From contig NC_063052.1 of NCBI RefSeq assembly GCF_018812025.1, positions 22,077,968 through 22,141,967 on the forward strand: a stretch of 64,000 nt of DNA. The letters run 5' to 3'. The notes below the pieces were generated by a model, which was not told the origin of the DNA, searched no databases, and was given only the letters and a program-made list of their open reading frames with translations. The stretch is from Megalobrama amblycephala. Taxonomy: Eukaryota > Chordata > Actinopteri > Cypriniformes > Xenocyprididae. The position numbers and the translations under genes were made by a program. Positions 44,501-64,000 of the stretch are shown here, piece after piece; positions within the stretch are counted from its first letter, which is position 1; each line of letters opens with the position of its first letter.

Positions 44501-47500
44501 ACCTTCGTTAATCTTCAGAACAAAAATTAAGATATTTTAGTTGAAATCTGATGGCTCCGTGAGGCCTCCATAGGGAGCAATGGACACTTCCTCTCTCAAG
44601 ATCCATAAAGGTACTAAAAACATATTTAAATCGGTTCATGTGAGTACAGTGGTTCAATATTAATATTATAAAGCGACGAGAATATTTTTGGAGCGTCAAA
44701 AAAACTAAATAACGACTTATTTAGTGATGGCCGATTTCAAGACAATGCTTCAGGAAGCATCGGAGCACAGATGAATCAGTGTGTCGAATCTGCTGTTCGG
44801 AGCACCAAAGTCACGTGATTTCAGCCGTTGGCAGTTTGACACGCGATCTGAATCATGATTCGACACACCGATTCATTTATGCTCCGATGCTTCATGAAGC
44901 AGTGTTTTGAAATCGGCCATCACTAAATAAGTCGTTATTTAGTTTTTGATACGTCAATAAATATGTTAATGGATTAGAAGTATGCTTATGTATGAAGTAT
45001 GAAATAAGTGTGTTTTGAATAGATTTTGGTATAGGGGAAACAGATCTCTCCAAAATAAAAAATTGTTTCATCACTTACTCACGTCTTTCAAAACCTGTAT
45101 AACTTTTCTTTCGTGGGGCACAGAAAGAGAAAGTTCACACTGCATCACATTCAATAAAAATGAATGGCGGTTGTCGAGTTCCGAAGTGACTTAAAGCCCG
45201 TTCACACCAGGGGAGATAACTATATTGTGTCCACCCCAATGAAAGACAATGCCCTGTTTATTGTAGCCGCAGTTATGTTGTCTGCAGCTTTAAATGTTCA
45301 AGCTCTCTAATGTTGGGTGAGTGGATTCTGTTAATGTTTTTATCATTCGCCATCAGGAAAAAAGTTATTCTGAAAGTGATTCCAATGATATCATTCCTCT
45401 GTGTCCTTATCATTATAGTTGTGATGTGTTGTGTGACTTTGCTATTCTCAAATAATTAGAATGATTATTAAAACTTTATTAGTTAGAGTTACTGTTCTTG
45501 ATATGAACAGGCCTTACGCACGATATTCCAAGTCTTCTGAAGTCATACAATGGTTTTGTGTGAACAGACCGAAATTGAAATTGTTATTTGCTGAAAATTT
45601 TCTCATTTCCTTTTCAGCGTAACAGATATTCTGGATATTGACTTTTTTTACAGTTTGAAAAGTTGCAGACATTAATTTAATTGAAAGTCTGTTAATTTTA
45701 GTTTTTCATTTAATACCATGTTCAGAGTCATGCAGATTTATATTTTGGGTTAGAAGAGCACTCCAGATATGGCTGTCCTGTTTATCTTGCCAAAGCTCTT
45801 AAGTAAGATTGGCACAGCTGGGACCATTTCATCTATTTGTATTAACCTATTGTTAGGTAACTTCGCTTATATTAGGGTGAGACGAATCAGCATGCAAACA
45901 AGCAAGGTAAGCTCTAAAGAAGGAGCAAGACATATATAGCACTCAGGCCAAACAGATAAGAGAGCTGAGGGAATGTGAGGGAAAATAAATTTAGCTCATA
46001 GCCTAAACAGATTCCATTAAAACTGAGCTAAGCATGGATTACAGAACAAAATAACAGATTTGGAAATACGCCTTTGTGCGTCACAAGATGTTATCCATAG
46101 AATAGGCCCATGTAATGTCCAACAACAATATCACCATAACAAAAAAATAAATAAAAAATCTGACTAAACAGAAAAGGTCATAATAATTATTTATTAAAGG
46201 AATACTATTACTATTTTACTATAGCTATTTTAAAGAAATACTACTATTACTGTACTCAGGGTCGTCACTAGCGGGGCAAAAGGTGGTGGTGATGATTTTA
46301 CTGAGGAAGGACCCCTCCCAAATTAGATTGTTATTTTGTAATGGAATGTAGTTTTAAGAGTTTTTTTTAGGCAAGATTATAGTTGTTTAGTCCTCAGATA
46401 TGGGATTTATATGTAAACATAGCACCTATTTGAAAATTTGTTTAGACACTTTCGGAGAAGCGAGCTCCAGGCCGTCAGTGACCATTCAGTGCTCATGTAC
46501 CCACAGAGAACAGCTTCATCTCAGCCAGTCCTTTGGGAATTTGCTGCTAGCTCTTATGTAGATAATGTTAAAAAATGAGGTATAATTTGTTTTGGGTATA
46601 TCAAACGGGCAAGCTTTGGTCTTATTAATTGAATACTTGTTCCAGAGCTAATAGATTTGGCTTAAGGGCTATATTAAATTAAGTTTAATAACTTTATATT
46701 TACATTGAAATTAAATCCTATACGAACTGCTGAGTGCTGCTTTTGTATTTTTGAGTGAACTGTTTGCTTGTGTTTAATTCCTTTTTATACTGTTATAATG
46801 GCAATTGTTGTTCATTTAAATATTATTGTTCAATAATTAATATTTTATATAAATATTATGCCATATTTTTTTTTGTATTCAGAAACAGTCCATTAGTGAT
46901 TTCGACTTTAGTGAAAGTTACATTAATACACCATGAGTTGGCGGCAAAGACTATTTTCAGTCTATTTTATATTGAAATAGACTGAAACAAGGACATTTTT
47001 ACTTTAAGCATCTTTTGAGATGCAACTGACAAATGCATTGACTAGCGCTGTCATGGGAATGTCTTAAATGTTAAAAGGACAAAGACAAAAGATATCGCTT
47101 TCCTCAGCGGGCATTCAAACTGATTTTGTGATTATGAATATAAGATTAACCTGAAGAATATCAGCTAGATGCAGGTAATACACTTGTTCAGGCGATCTCT
47201 CTCTCTCTCATAATACTCTACATATTACAGTGAGTTTCAATGAAGCGACTCAATGTTCCTTCATCGCTAGTCCTAAAGTGGCGTTTTAGCATTAGTAATG
47301 AAGGCTTGAGCTCAACTGTTAAACTGTCAACTTGAGATTTGTATCCGTGGCAGAAGTAGTTCCTCACAAAAGAGGGTTTTTAAAGACACTCCATTGTTGT
47401 TCTTATTTATTTACACACTTGTGCCGTCGTCAAACTGTTGTATAAACGCAATATTACACTCGTAGCCATGTGATATGGCTGTATATCAGCATGCTGTGAT

Positions 47501-48446
47501 TACCTACGGCCAAATCTCAGCTGTATCGCACGGCTATGGGTGTGATATTGCTCATCTAGTGTTTTATAGGTCTTGACATTTTGCATGTTAATAAAAAAAT
47601 TTAATATATTCTAATTCTGTGATTTTGTGGCTTAATTCAGCCAGTAACTTGATTCAGCTTTCTCTGATTTCCCATTAGGCCCTTTTCAAACTCATACCCA
47701 AAGACAAGCAGGCAAATCTTCCCAGTGATGAAAGCACACCAGAGAAAAGAGCAGAGAAACTCTGGGCCATCTTTGAAAAAAAGGACAATGGTAAGAAAAC
47801 TAAAGATGATCTTTTCTTAGTTGTTACTTATGGAAGCTTGTTACTGCCATGGAATAAAAAAATAAAAAAGATAATTGTGATCTTTTTCTACTTTCTTTCT
47901 TTCTTTCTTTCTTTCTTTTTACAGTGTATATGTCACAAGTCAGAATTGCAACTCGCAATTGCGTGAAAAAAGAATTTTGAGTTTATTTAACTTTAGAATT
48001 GTTAGATAAATTTGGAATTGTAAGGAAAAAAGTCTAAATTAAGATGTAAACTCGCAATTGTGAGAAAAAAGTCAGAATTGTGACTTTGTATCACATCTCT
48101 GAGACAAAAAGTCAGATTTTTTTTCCCTTTCCAGAATTGTGAGATATAAACTGTTAAAGTCCTTAAAATCCAAATTGCAAGGTAAAGTCAGAATAAACTC
48201 GTAATTCTGAGAATGTCTTAACTGTGAGATAGCTGCGAGAAGAAGCCACAATTTTCTTTTTTATTTATCAATTTTAGCTTTAGTTATTTTCCATGGAGAA
48301 AACAAGCTTCCATAGATATTAGCATACAGACAACATTTAAAATAAATTCTCTCACACATGCAGAGCGAGTCGCAGAGGGGGAGTTCATCCAAGCCATCGA
48401 AGAAAGCGAAGTTGCACTACGTCTCATTCAGTATGATCATAAATGA
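41542..48446 (+). CDS. rcvrn: Recoverin/visinin-family neuronal calcium sensor, complete
   Basis: Three exons, 41542-41922, 47679-47790 and 48364-48446, join into 576 bases (191 aa plus stop). The start MGNAQSGG gives an N-myristoylation signal (Gly2). Family hallmarks are QCPTGRITLQQFE (inactive EF1, with Cys-Pro in the loop), AYAQHVFRSFDTNDDGTLDFKEY (functional EF2 loop DTNDDGTLDFKE) and LKLEWVFSLFDVDKNGYVTKPE (functional EF3 loop DVDKNGYVTKPE). A degenerate EF4 and the ending LRLIQYDHK follow. Recoverins are photoreceptor calcium-myristoyl switches that restrain rhodopsin kinase. The protein lacks the Lys-rich tail of mammalian rod recoverin and ends like chicken visinin, so a cone-type (visinin-like) paralogue is likely. 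The gene structure (long intron 1, two short 3' exons) matches RCVRN. Intron 1 (5.8 kb) holds several transposons, and a satellite array lies just upstream. Confidence 0.93.
42129..42688. mobile_element. TTAA-bounded foldback element in recoverin intron 1
   Basis: TTAAAGGAACACTCCACTTT is mirrored by AAAGTGGAGTGTTCCTTTAA, and the symmetry continues for most of the element. GGCTGAATGGATTCGAAAAC, GGTACCGCCAGACCCGGAGA and TAGCATAGTTCATTGAATCTG all recur inverted. TTAA occurs at both borders. Non-coding, about 560 bp. Confidence 0.9.
42689..44425. other. Recoverin intron 1 stretch without recognised elements
   Basis: Two short direct-type segments (about 42950-43030 and 43200-43290) share CTCTGTGAAATTTT and GGCNAAAT phrases, and a poly-A run lies at 43928-43941. 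No exon or intact transposon was recognised. Short open frames at 43617-43880 and 43944-44381 show no known domain. Confidence 0.35.
44426..44950. mobile_element. GGTTAGTTCACCCAAAAATG-family MITE, 3'-truncated, with palindromic insert
   Basis: It begins TTAAAGGGTTAGTTCACCCAA and runs nearly identical to 58936-59440, including an internal palindrome bounded by GATGGCCGATTTCAA and TTGAAATCGGCCATC. It then stops after AATAAGTCGTTATTTAG, where the other copy goes on. The right inverted repeat is absent. Confidence 0.85.
45191..45517. mobile_element. Short element of the GGCCCGTTCACAC family
   Basis: TTAAAGCCCGTTCACACCAGG at the left is mirrored imperfectly by TTCTTGATATGAACAGGCCTTA at the right. 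The same ends occur in the middle element at 49753-50897. Non-coding, about 330 bp, in recoverin intron 1. Confidence 0.6.
45518..47678. other. Remainder of recoverin intron 1
   Basis: No exon or complete inverted-repeat element was recognised. The stretch near 47460-47560 (TGATATGGCTGTATATCAGC and CGGCTATGGGTGTGATATTG) has the look of a fish interspersed repeat but was not delimited. A short (CT)n run lies at about 47200-47210. Confidence 0.3.
47890..48245. repeat. (TTTC)n run and degenerate TCAGAATTG minisatellite in recoverin intron 2
   Basis: A CTTT microsatellite (about 47890-47918) is followed by a diverged tandem series with GTCAGAATTG, AACTCGCAATTG and GTGAGAAAAAAG pieces. Its vocabulary resembles the array at 31850-32775. 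It fills most of the intron between recoverin exons 2 and 3. Confidence 0.6.
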
Positions 48447-48581
48447 TCCAACATAATCATGATCATGTCATGCTTGACTTCACGTGCATTTGTTGTATAT
48501 TAAATGTGCTCATTAAAGATTCACCATCCTTAATGTGCATGTCGCCATTGTGTTCTGTTAGTTTCACAAACCTTTTTAAGC

Positions 48582-48587
48582 AATAAA
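48582..48587 (+). terminator. Candidate recoverin polyadenylation signal (AATAAA)
   Basis: AATAAA lies about 135 bases after the recoverin stop codon. An ATTAAA variant lies earlier, at about 48512. Confidence 0.45.
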
Positions 48588-48599
48588 TATCTGTTTAAA

Positions 48600-49528
48600 A
48601 ATAGTGCATTCCATTTTGATTTCTATATATTTGGTATATTTGATTTCTGTCATGCATTTGTTGAATTAAAGGTTTGTATGCACGGCCCTTTGTTTAATCA
48701 CATACCTTTATAGAGTAATTCTAATAGACACTTTTTAGATTGTAGTTTGTAGATTTATGTTCAGTTGATGTATGCCGTTGTTTAGTGTCCAGTTTGGTGT
48801 CAAAATGTGTTATGAGTGAAACCAATGAAGTTGTTGAAGGTGTTTGATTATTCTCCCACATTAAGATATGGTGTCATTGCTTTTTATTTTAATTTCATCC
48901 AAACAAGGTTTATTTTTGCACTATACTACATTGTGTTCCTAATAATATTATTGCATTACAGTGGTGTAAAGATGACATATCACAAGTATTATCACAGATA
49001 ATGTTTTTGATTTGAATATTCAGTCTTTTACCAGGGTTGGAATGAGAAACGAATGCAACTGTGTGTATACTTTTAGCATAACCTGAATATGCATGCTGTA
49101 ACCTAACCATCAAAACACCATTCACTTAAAACATAAGCAAAAGTATTTCTCCTCTATTGTCCTTTGTGATTTTGATTTTCTTTCGTACCGTTTCTCATTC
49201 TCTCCATCTCTCACTTGATCTCTGTCTCTTACTGGGGAGATTATTCACATAATCTTCTGTTCAGCTTTTGAAAGCATCTGTCTAAAGCTGCTGGAATTAT
49301 TGTTTGTTGTAATCTGTCCATCACTCCATCTTGTTGTATATTCAGATTATGTCATATTGTGCTTGGTTCTCTTATTAAAAAAGCAAAATATAATGAAGTA
49401 AAGAATGATTGTACAGATTGACATAACCTAGAGAGCCAGATGTCATCTGAATGAGTCTCCCAGACATCATTGAAAATGCAAACGTTCATTCCTGAAGGTA
49501 AAACCCTTCATCTGAATTGAGTAAACTA
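48600..49528. other. Intergenic stretch between recoverin and gsg1l2-like (convergent genes)
   Basis: AT-rich with no recognised gene or intact transposon. Part may be a longer recoverin 3'UTR. Confidence 0.35.
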
Positions 49529-49752
49529 GTGTTGGTGTAACGCATTACAAGTAACTTGAGTTGCATCAGATTACTTTTTCAAGTAACTAGTAAAGTAACA
49601 CATTACTTTTTCACTTTACAACAAAATATCTAAGTTACTTTTTCATATAAGTAACGCAAGTTACTTTTTCACATTAACTGACAGCTCTCCTGTCCCCATG
49701 TTGAGAGAAATAAAGTGCAGAGGTGTTGTGTGCGCTGTGTAAACATGATGGT

Positions 49753-50897
49753 TAAGGCCCGTTCACACTAAGAACGATAACTATATTTGGGACCAAATAT
49801 AGATTTAATAAAATATTAATATCTGTAAGGCTGTGAGCATGGAAGCTGTTGTGTAGACTAAGTATTTTAAATGTTTAACTTTGTATAAAAAAGGATATAT
49901 GACCGCACACTCAACTTGCGAATAGTTTCTAGCATTTAACATTTAAAATGTTACATTTTTATTATGAATAAATAGCGCTCATAAACGCACGTCGAGATGG
50001 AAACGAGTCGAGGCTTGGACCCGGAAATGGCCTTCCTTAGGGGCCGTTCACACAGAACGCGTCTTTGCGTCTAAAAACCAAAACGCGAGACGCAGCGCTC
50101 AGGAGTGGTTTTAAAAAAAGCGCAGCATAGAACGCGAGAGTCTCGAGACGCGCCTTTGAGACGTGATGCAATAACGACAATAACGGAAATAATAGAAATA
50201 GGCAAACTGCAGAATTTACAGATACAAGTTTTGACATGGAAAAAAAGAAAATAAGATAATAATGAGCGCATCCTCCGCCATGTTTCCATTATATAAAACA
50301 GTTGTCATGCCAACTCGCAACGCTTGCCCCGCCTCCGAGTTCTTCTGATTGGTGCACTGTTTTGGAACTGACATTGATGAGTGGCGCTGCGTGTAAAAGT
50401 TGAAATTCTTTTAACTTGACACGGCGTCTTAAAAACGCGGCGCTCATGTGTGAGGCGCTGCAAAAGACGCGAGACGCGAGCGTAACGGTCATGCACGTCT
50501 GTCAAGCGCGTGTTTACATAGAAAAACAATGGGAAAGTAGCGCATTGGAATAGAAAAACGCGTTCTGTGTGAACGGCCCCTTACATCACGACTTAACTTT
50601 TCCATATATCCATTTTCTTTAGAGTATCCTTGAAAAGGGGGTTTGACTTGTCAAACAGTGGTGGTGGCTTTTTCTGGAACTTCTCCTCAATGTCGTCTGC
50701 CATTTTAAACGAAACCTAAAATTATAATGGATTCTGATTGGCTGTCAGTGATTTATCGTTTAACGGCTGGGGAAAAAAATGTTCAGAAAGTGATCCCATT
50801 TTCTCTATATCATTATAGCTGTGGTGTGAAATCAATGATTTTTAGAAATATCTTTATTGTTATCTTGAGTTATCGTTCTTGGTGTGAACGGGCCTTA
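49753..50897. mobile_element. Middle element of the nest, GGCCCGTTCACAC ends
   Basis: AAGGCCCGTTCACACTAAGAACGATAACTA is mirrored by GTTATCGTTCTTGGTGTGAACGGGCCTTA-type sequence at the right. It hosts a further element at 50038-50583. Non-coding. Confidence 0.85.
50038..50583. mobile_element. Inner element of the nest, GGGGCCGTTCACACAGAACGCG ends
   Basis: TAGGGGCCGTTCACACAGAACG is mirrored by CGTTCTGTGTGAACGGCCCCTTA. The interior is unusually rich in CpG (many ACGCG, GAGACGCG and GCGCTG phrases) compared with the AT-rich surroundings. Short open frames within it are not genes. Confidence 0.88.
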
Positions 50898-51977
50898 TTG
50901 TTTCTAGACTAAATGTGGACATGCATTTTACTCATCTCACTTGCACGAAAACATTCAGTATTCCTCAAAAAATTTATAAAATCAGTGAAATGCAATCTCA
51001 GAATTTTACACAAACCTGTAATAATTAACTATAGGCCTATTAAACTTACACAGATATACTTTATGTATTTAATCTCACTTTATTAATGTTCTTTGCTGCT
51101 GACCTTCAATGATCTAATTCAACCATACTAATAAGCAAAAATGACTATAGATTTAGAAATAGGAGGGTAAAGACTAGAAGGGATACAGCAATGGACACTG
51201 GGCATGCACACATTAATATTGGGTCATTTAATTACTGTATTTGCATTATTGTAAGGGTAGGTTTAGGGTTGGGGTAGGTGTAGTCATTAATAAAACACAA
51301 TCTGATAAGTAGCAAATTAATTTACTATTTTATTGTGAAATTTTGCCTCACTTCTGACCATTGGTGTATCCCTTCTGAACTTCCTTCTCCTGAATCCTAT
51401 TCTTCTTTAATCCAGAATGGCAACGCATTTTTTTTCATAAAAAGAAACTAAGTAATATTAATTAGTTACTTTTTTTTACAAAGTAACGCAATATTGTAAT
51501 GCATTATTTTTAAAAGTAACTTTCCCCAACACAAACTAATGAAGAAAGATGCTTTACTAATGTTTTACAAAGAGTAAAAGAAACATAATGAGCTACATTT
51601 TGCAATTGACACACAGGGTCCCACTCTTATGTGCAACTGTATGACATTTAATGCTTAAATTACAGTCCAAAATTACTCAGTGCATCAGAATAAATGCCAA
51701 GAGCATCTAACAGGGAAAGAACCTCCACGTGTGTTTATTCAAAATATGCTGATTTGAATACAGGAATATTTAAATAGCTGCAAAGCATGTAAACGTATTT
51801 TTCAGAATAAAGGCTTAATCAAAGTATGGATCTTCATTAGAAAATTATATGCATGTAAACTTGATCACCGATGCTGCTAATGATGAAGGACTTCCTGCGG
51901 TTTATTTGGGCGTTCTTCTGTGCAAATGTCCTTTTCATCAGATCCAGACCTTATTATCGCGTGCCGTCCACGTCTCC

Positions 51978-59906
<7,929 letters not shown>

Positions 59907-60740
59907 GGTGGAATGATACAGATGGGACCTGATACAGCAGATAACAAAGACAACATTCAGGCACCAAGAAAGCAGATTTGTGTGCGTATCCACCTACAGA
60001 TTAAATCAGAGTTGAGGCGATGGAAAGGAAAGAGCGATCGAAATGTGGGCAGTTGTGTATGGGAAAGTACGATTACTAAACTTAGAAGAAATGATTGAAG
60101 CAGCAGGCCAATGTCAAAAGTCAGAGAGGAGGAGTTTACATACGGATAGAAACTGAAGATGCAGAATTAAAGGTCAGTGGAAGTGAGATGATGAGCAGAG
60201 GATTTACAGACAGAAAAGAAAAGGAAATTAGACACATGTGAGGAAGTGAAAACACACTTGCCGATGGCTTCCTTAGGTTTCCATATAAAAGTGTAGTTTG
60301 TTCACAGCTGGTGAAATGCAGAAATGGCTCAGAAAGTGTTAAACAGGTTCCCTTCGTTCATCTACGACCAACAAATATAGCCAATATGTCCTCAAAGCAC
60401 CCAAAGGAGATGAAGCAGACAATGAAAAATCTTCCTGCTGAATATTCAGAGATGGTTTTTTAGCTCAGCACAGAGATGAAATTGGTCTTGCAGTCAATCA
60501 AAAATGACCTTGTTCTTCTCTTTGTTTTTTCCCATCTCTCTCACCTGGCCTCTTTCTTGGAGAGATTACAATTTTCTGAGAATTTCTTACTTATTCCACA
60601 TCTTAATCACCATCGTCCATTTCTTTGTAATCCTTCATGATCTCGGTTAATCTAAAAGGTACATCTGTCTCTCCTGGTCCACCCAGAGCCTCCTAAGACA
60701 CCTACATCTACAGACCAGAGAGATTAAGTATAATGAAGTC
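59907..60740. other. Upstream region of the gsg1l2-like gene
   Basis: This lies directly upstream of the inferred gsg1l2-like start. It probably contains the leader and promoter, but no convincing TATA, CCAAT or CpG cluster was found. No other gene was recognised. Confidence 0.3.
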
Positions 60741-61633
60741 TTCAGCAGTCTTTGTGTATCTATATTTAATCATTTTCATTTAAAATATTAAATATCCATT
60801 TATTATTCACAATATTTTATCATTGTAAATAATTGTATATATTATAAAATGTTTAGTCAGTGAATTCCAAATATATTTTTGGAACAAAATTTCTTTAAAA
60901 TAAACATTCAACACAGACATATTTAAATACTTATGATCACATGAGGAATGAATAGTATTACATCACCATAATCATGATATATTTGCAGGGATATATGTAG
61001 TGCACCTGGTAATATTAAACAATTCCATGCCAATTTTTTAAATAAATTTTAAATAAATATTTTTTTTCACTTTTTTTTTTTTTTTAAATGAAAGGCAAAA
61101 TGCACGCACATAAAAAAAAGTTCAGATTGGTATTTCAGTATATTTCATAAACACAAAAATGTTGATCACAAGTGCTGAAAAAAAGAAATAAAACCCACCT
61201 CCTCTGCCACTGTGCATCTGTCTCTGCAGTTTCACTTTTATTATCTCACTGTCTCTGTCTTTTCTTTTATTCATTCTCAACATCGAGTGAATGTTTATGA
61301 CAAACCCACCCAGATTTCCCTTAATCCGCCCAAGTCCATCTGTTCCTTCGATTCTGCCTCTTTCTATTTCTCCATTTAAATCTCTCTCTCTCTCTCTTCG
61401 CCTACAAGCATGTTACATTCATCTCCTCCATGTAAGGATGTTGATTTAAACGGTTCTCTATAGATGTTCACATAAGCACATGCATTTGTATGTGTTTATT
61501 CTATAATCTAGGGAGCTTTTCAGACTACATTGTATTGTCCTGGACTGCGTCCAAAACCAAGCCATTTAACTACAGCAGTGCCAGAAAATTCTTTATTTTT
61601 CTTTTTTTCATCAGAAATGCAGTAGCCTAAAGA
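60741..61633. other. AT-rich gene-free stretch
   Basis: No exon or RNA gene was recognised. A poly-T run (61064-61085) and a short (CT)n run (61380-61397) are present. Confidence 0.35.
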
Positions 61634-62202
61634 TTAAAGTGTTAGTTCACCCAAAAATTAAATTTCTGTCATTAATTACTCACCGTCATGCCGTTCCAAA
61701 CCCGCGAAACCTTCTTTATTAAGATATTTTTGATGAAATCGGAGAGGATTTTTTATCACCCATAGAAAGCAATGAAAATTACCACATTTAAGGTCCAGAG
61801 AAGTAGTAAAGACATCGTTAAAATAGACAATGTGACTACAGTGGTTCAAACTTAATGTTATGATAGAGTCGGCATTCTGACGTAGAACACGGAAGCTCTA
61901 CGCTGCATTTACTGCATCAACTGCGTAGGAGACTGACAGGGAAGAGAAAACATTTTGTTGAATAAAGTCGTTATTTTTGTTTAGTTTTTGCGCACAAAAA
62001 AATATTCTTGTTGCTTCATAACATTAAGTTTGAACCACTGTAGTCACACTGACTATTTTAACGATGTCTTTTCTTGGGACCTTGAATGTGGTCATTTCAT
62101 TGCTTTCTATGGGAGATAAAAAAACCTCTCGGATTTCTTCAAAAATATCTTAATTTGTGTTCCGAAGATGAACGAAATTTTATTTTTGGGTCAACTCTTT
62201 AA
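61634..62202. mobile_element. TTAA-bounded MITE, GGTTAGTTCACCC family, diverged copy
   Basis: TTAAAGTGTTAGTTCACCCAA is mirrored imperfectly by ATTTTTGGGTCAACTCTTTAA, with TTAA at both borders. The arms repeat inverted: ATTACCACATTTAAGGTCC against GGACCTTGAATGTGGTCATT, and GTGACTACAGTGGTTCAAACTTAATGTTATGA against its complement. About 570 bp. Confidence 0.85.
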
Positions 62203-63645
62203 GAATATGGTTGCAGGTTCAGTACCAAATGACATCACAATAATGCGGTGGGCCTGCAATTATTGTGCTGGAAATTGTTTTGAATAAAAAGCAACTGCTT
62301 AGAAAAAAACTGCCAACTGCTTTTTTCTGAAACCTTTTCTCCTCTACATAAATACTGAGATGGTGACACTGGACATCCCACTAAAGTCATGATCCCCCTG
62401 GTGGTTAAAACACAGTAGTGCAATAGTAAGACTCAGATGTGCTCTTTCTCAAGGTTTTCAAAATTATTTCCAACAGCATGCTGCCAATAAGGTTTAACAA
62501 TAAGCTAAATTCAAGCTATTCAACTTAATCTGTTTTGTAAGCTAATACAGTGTTTCATAATTTTGAAACTTTGGCAGTCAATCAAGAATGACCATATTCT
62601 TCTCTTTATTTTTGCACATTGGATGAAAACGTCTGACAAAATATTGTATCGAATCTGAAACATTCCTTAACATAAATAATAAAGTCACTAGAATGAAAGA
62701 TATACTTTTCAATGATCTTGTCACTTTATTCTTAAATTGTGCACTTTCACAGGTAACACCACAGGTTTACCATAGCTGGTTGAATAAATAAATAAATATA
62801 TTTGTAATACAAAATAAAACTGTAACTGAACCTATAATTATAGCCAATATTGAAAAGTATGCTTTCTCCATACATTTTTGAATTTCATCGAATTATAATG
62901 ATTTTGATCTTCCAACAAGTTTTTCCTTTAGATAAATGACAGAATAAATATCAGGATCACAAGAAAAGTCAGAATATAATTAGAATAAATAAATAAATAA
63001 ATACACTAATAAAAATAAATATCAATTTTGCAACAGAAAGCAAACTGTGATAAAGATGCATCTCAATAAATAAAGAACATAAATCTTCTTTATATCTTTC
63101 TCTTCCTCTATTCTCTCAGTCCTCTCATATTGTTAACTTACTTCAATAAACAATAATTCCCAACAAACTTTGTGCATGATCAACACTTGCAGCGTTTTTC
63201 CTTCAGCAGATTTGTTTCGACCAAAAACAAATAATTTTCAAACCAAATGACATACTCAAACATACTCAAAAAAAAAAAAAAAAAAAAAAAAGTGATCTGG
63301 TCAAGTATTAGGACCCTCAAAGTTATATACACCCCATACCTCTTTGCATGACATAACCAGCTAAAGCATAAAAATGTTTATGACTGGAATGTCTCTCATA
63401 ATAATCACTACAAGTCACATCTGGATATTCCAATACGCATCTTGTGCGTTATACAGAATGCTGCTTACGGAACTAAACTAGCAAATAAAAAACAAATATA
63501 TTCAATGCTGGTTACAAAAAAATAAATGTCAAAGCGTATCTACTTTGTGGCTTCCTTAGTCATTCAGGTAGGTTTGGGAATAACCACTGATTTTTTATTA
63601 TTTTTATTTTTTTTACTCCTCAAAGCAAGCTGGATGTTTATCCAG
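62203..63645. other. Gene-free AT-rich stretch near the right edge
   Basis: No exon or RNA gene was recognised. Several AAATAAATAAATA runs (about 62785-62800 and 62985-63005) and a poly-A run (63268-63291) are present. Confidence 0.35.
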
Positions 63646-63970
63646 CTATGTTTGGGGTCAGTAAGATTTTTTAATGTTTTTGAAAGAAGTCTTTTAGGCT
63701 CATCAAGGCTGAAACATACATCAAAAACAATCATGTGAAATATTATTACAATTTAAAATAACTGTTTCTATTCTAATATATTTTAAAAAATATTATTCCT
63801 GTGACAGCAAAGCATTATTACTCCAGTCTTCAGTGTCACATGATCCTTCAGCAATCATTCTTATATGCTGATTTTGTGCTCAAGAAAACAGTATTGCTGC
63901 TTAATATTTTTTGTGTGTGTGTGTGTGTGGAAACAGTGATACATTTTTCAGGATACTTTAATGAATACGT
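63646..63970. mobile_element. Truncated Tc1-like non-autonomous copy
   Basis: GTTTGGGGTCAGTAAGATTTTTTAATG followed by CATTATTACTCCAGTCTTCAGTGTC and a short (GT)n run (63912-63928) matches the family at 2374-2846 and 53690-55003. It has no right end before the window stops. Confidence 0.6.
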
Positions 63971-64000
63971 TCACACTGTCAGTTTTTGGGATTGACAACC

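Larger units (their letters stand above)
49529..51533. mobile_element. GTGTTGG...CCCCAACAC element, copy 2, host of a three-level nest
   Basis: The left part (GTGTTGGTGTAACGCATTACAAGTAAC) and right part (GTAATGCATTA...AAAAGTAACTTTCCCCAACAC) match the ends of the intact copy at 39231-39875. That copy is about 645 bp, but this one spans 2.0 kb because another element (49753-50897) has inserted. Confidence 0.8.

Overview
This is a window of vertebrate nuclear DNA, almost certainly from a cypriniform (carp/zebrafish-type) fish. The genes are split by GT-AG introns, intergenic DNA is AT-rich, and there is a very high load of short non-autonomous DNA transposons with terminal inverted repeats, many bounded by TTAA and several nested in one another. 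No bacterial, organellar or viral genes were seen.

Six protein genes can be read by joining exons. From left to right they are: the 5' end of cnot3 on the minus strand (coding exons 491-3331, running off the left edge); u2af2 on the minus strand, complete with 11 coding exons (10566-25629, 456 aa); ccdc106 on the minus strand, complete with 6 coding exons (27475-30979, 335 aa); a tmem238-like gene on the plus strand (33530-33850, one coding exon, 106 aa); a recoverin/visinin-family gene on the plus strand, complete with 3 exons (41542-48446, 191 aa); and a gsg1l2-like (GSG1/claudin-family) gene on the minus strand, complete with 6 exons (51978-59906, 371 aa). Exon phases were checked by hand and each complete gene joins into one open frame.

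In human the first four genes lie on 19q13.4 (CNOT3, U2AF2, CCDC106, TMEM238) and the last two on 17p13.1 (RCVRN, GSG1L2). The window therefore spans a junction of two ancestral synteny blocks, somewhere between about 33.9 and 41.5 kb. That interval is gene-poor and holds a tRNA-like element, several transposon remnants and a 21-bp satellite array.

The genes are not an operon. The left block is RNA-centred: CNOT3 is a CCR4-NOT deadenylase subunit and U2AF2 is the 3' splice-site factor. CCDC106 is a nuclear coiled-coil protein. Recoverin/visinin is a photoreceptor calcium sensor, and GSG1-like proteins are four-pass membrane proteins related to AMPA-receptor auxiliary subunits.

The most unusual structures are repeats. 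The first is a 1.2-kb array of 21-bp monomers in a higher-order 5-mer/4-mer arrangement with an inverted head, ending about 0.3 kb before the recoverin start codon. The others are a roughly 0.9-kb minisatellite between the divergent ccdc106 and tmem238 genes, and at least four transposon-in-transposon nests. I found no new protein system. The strongest leads are the satellite's organisation and the nested transposon histories.
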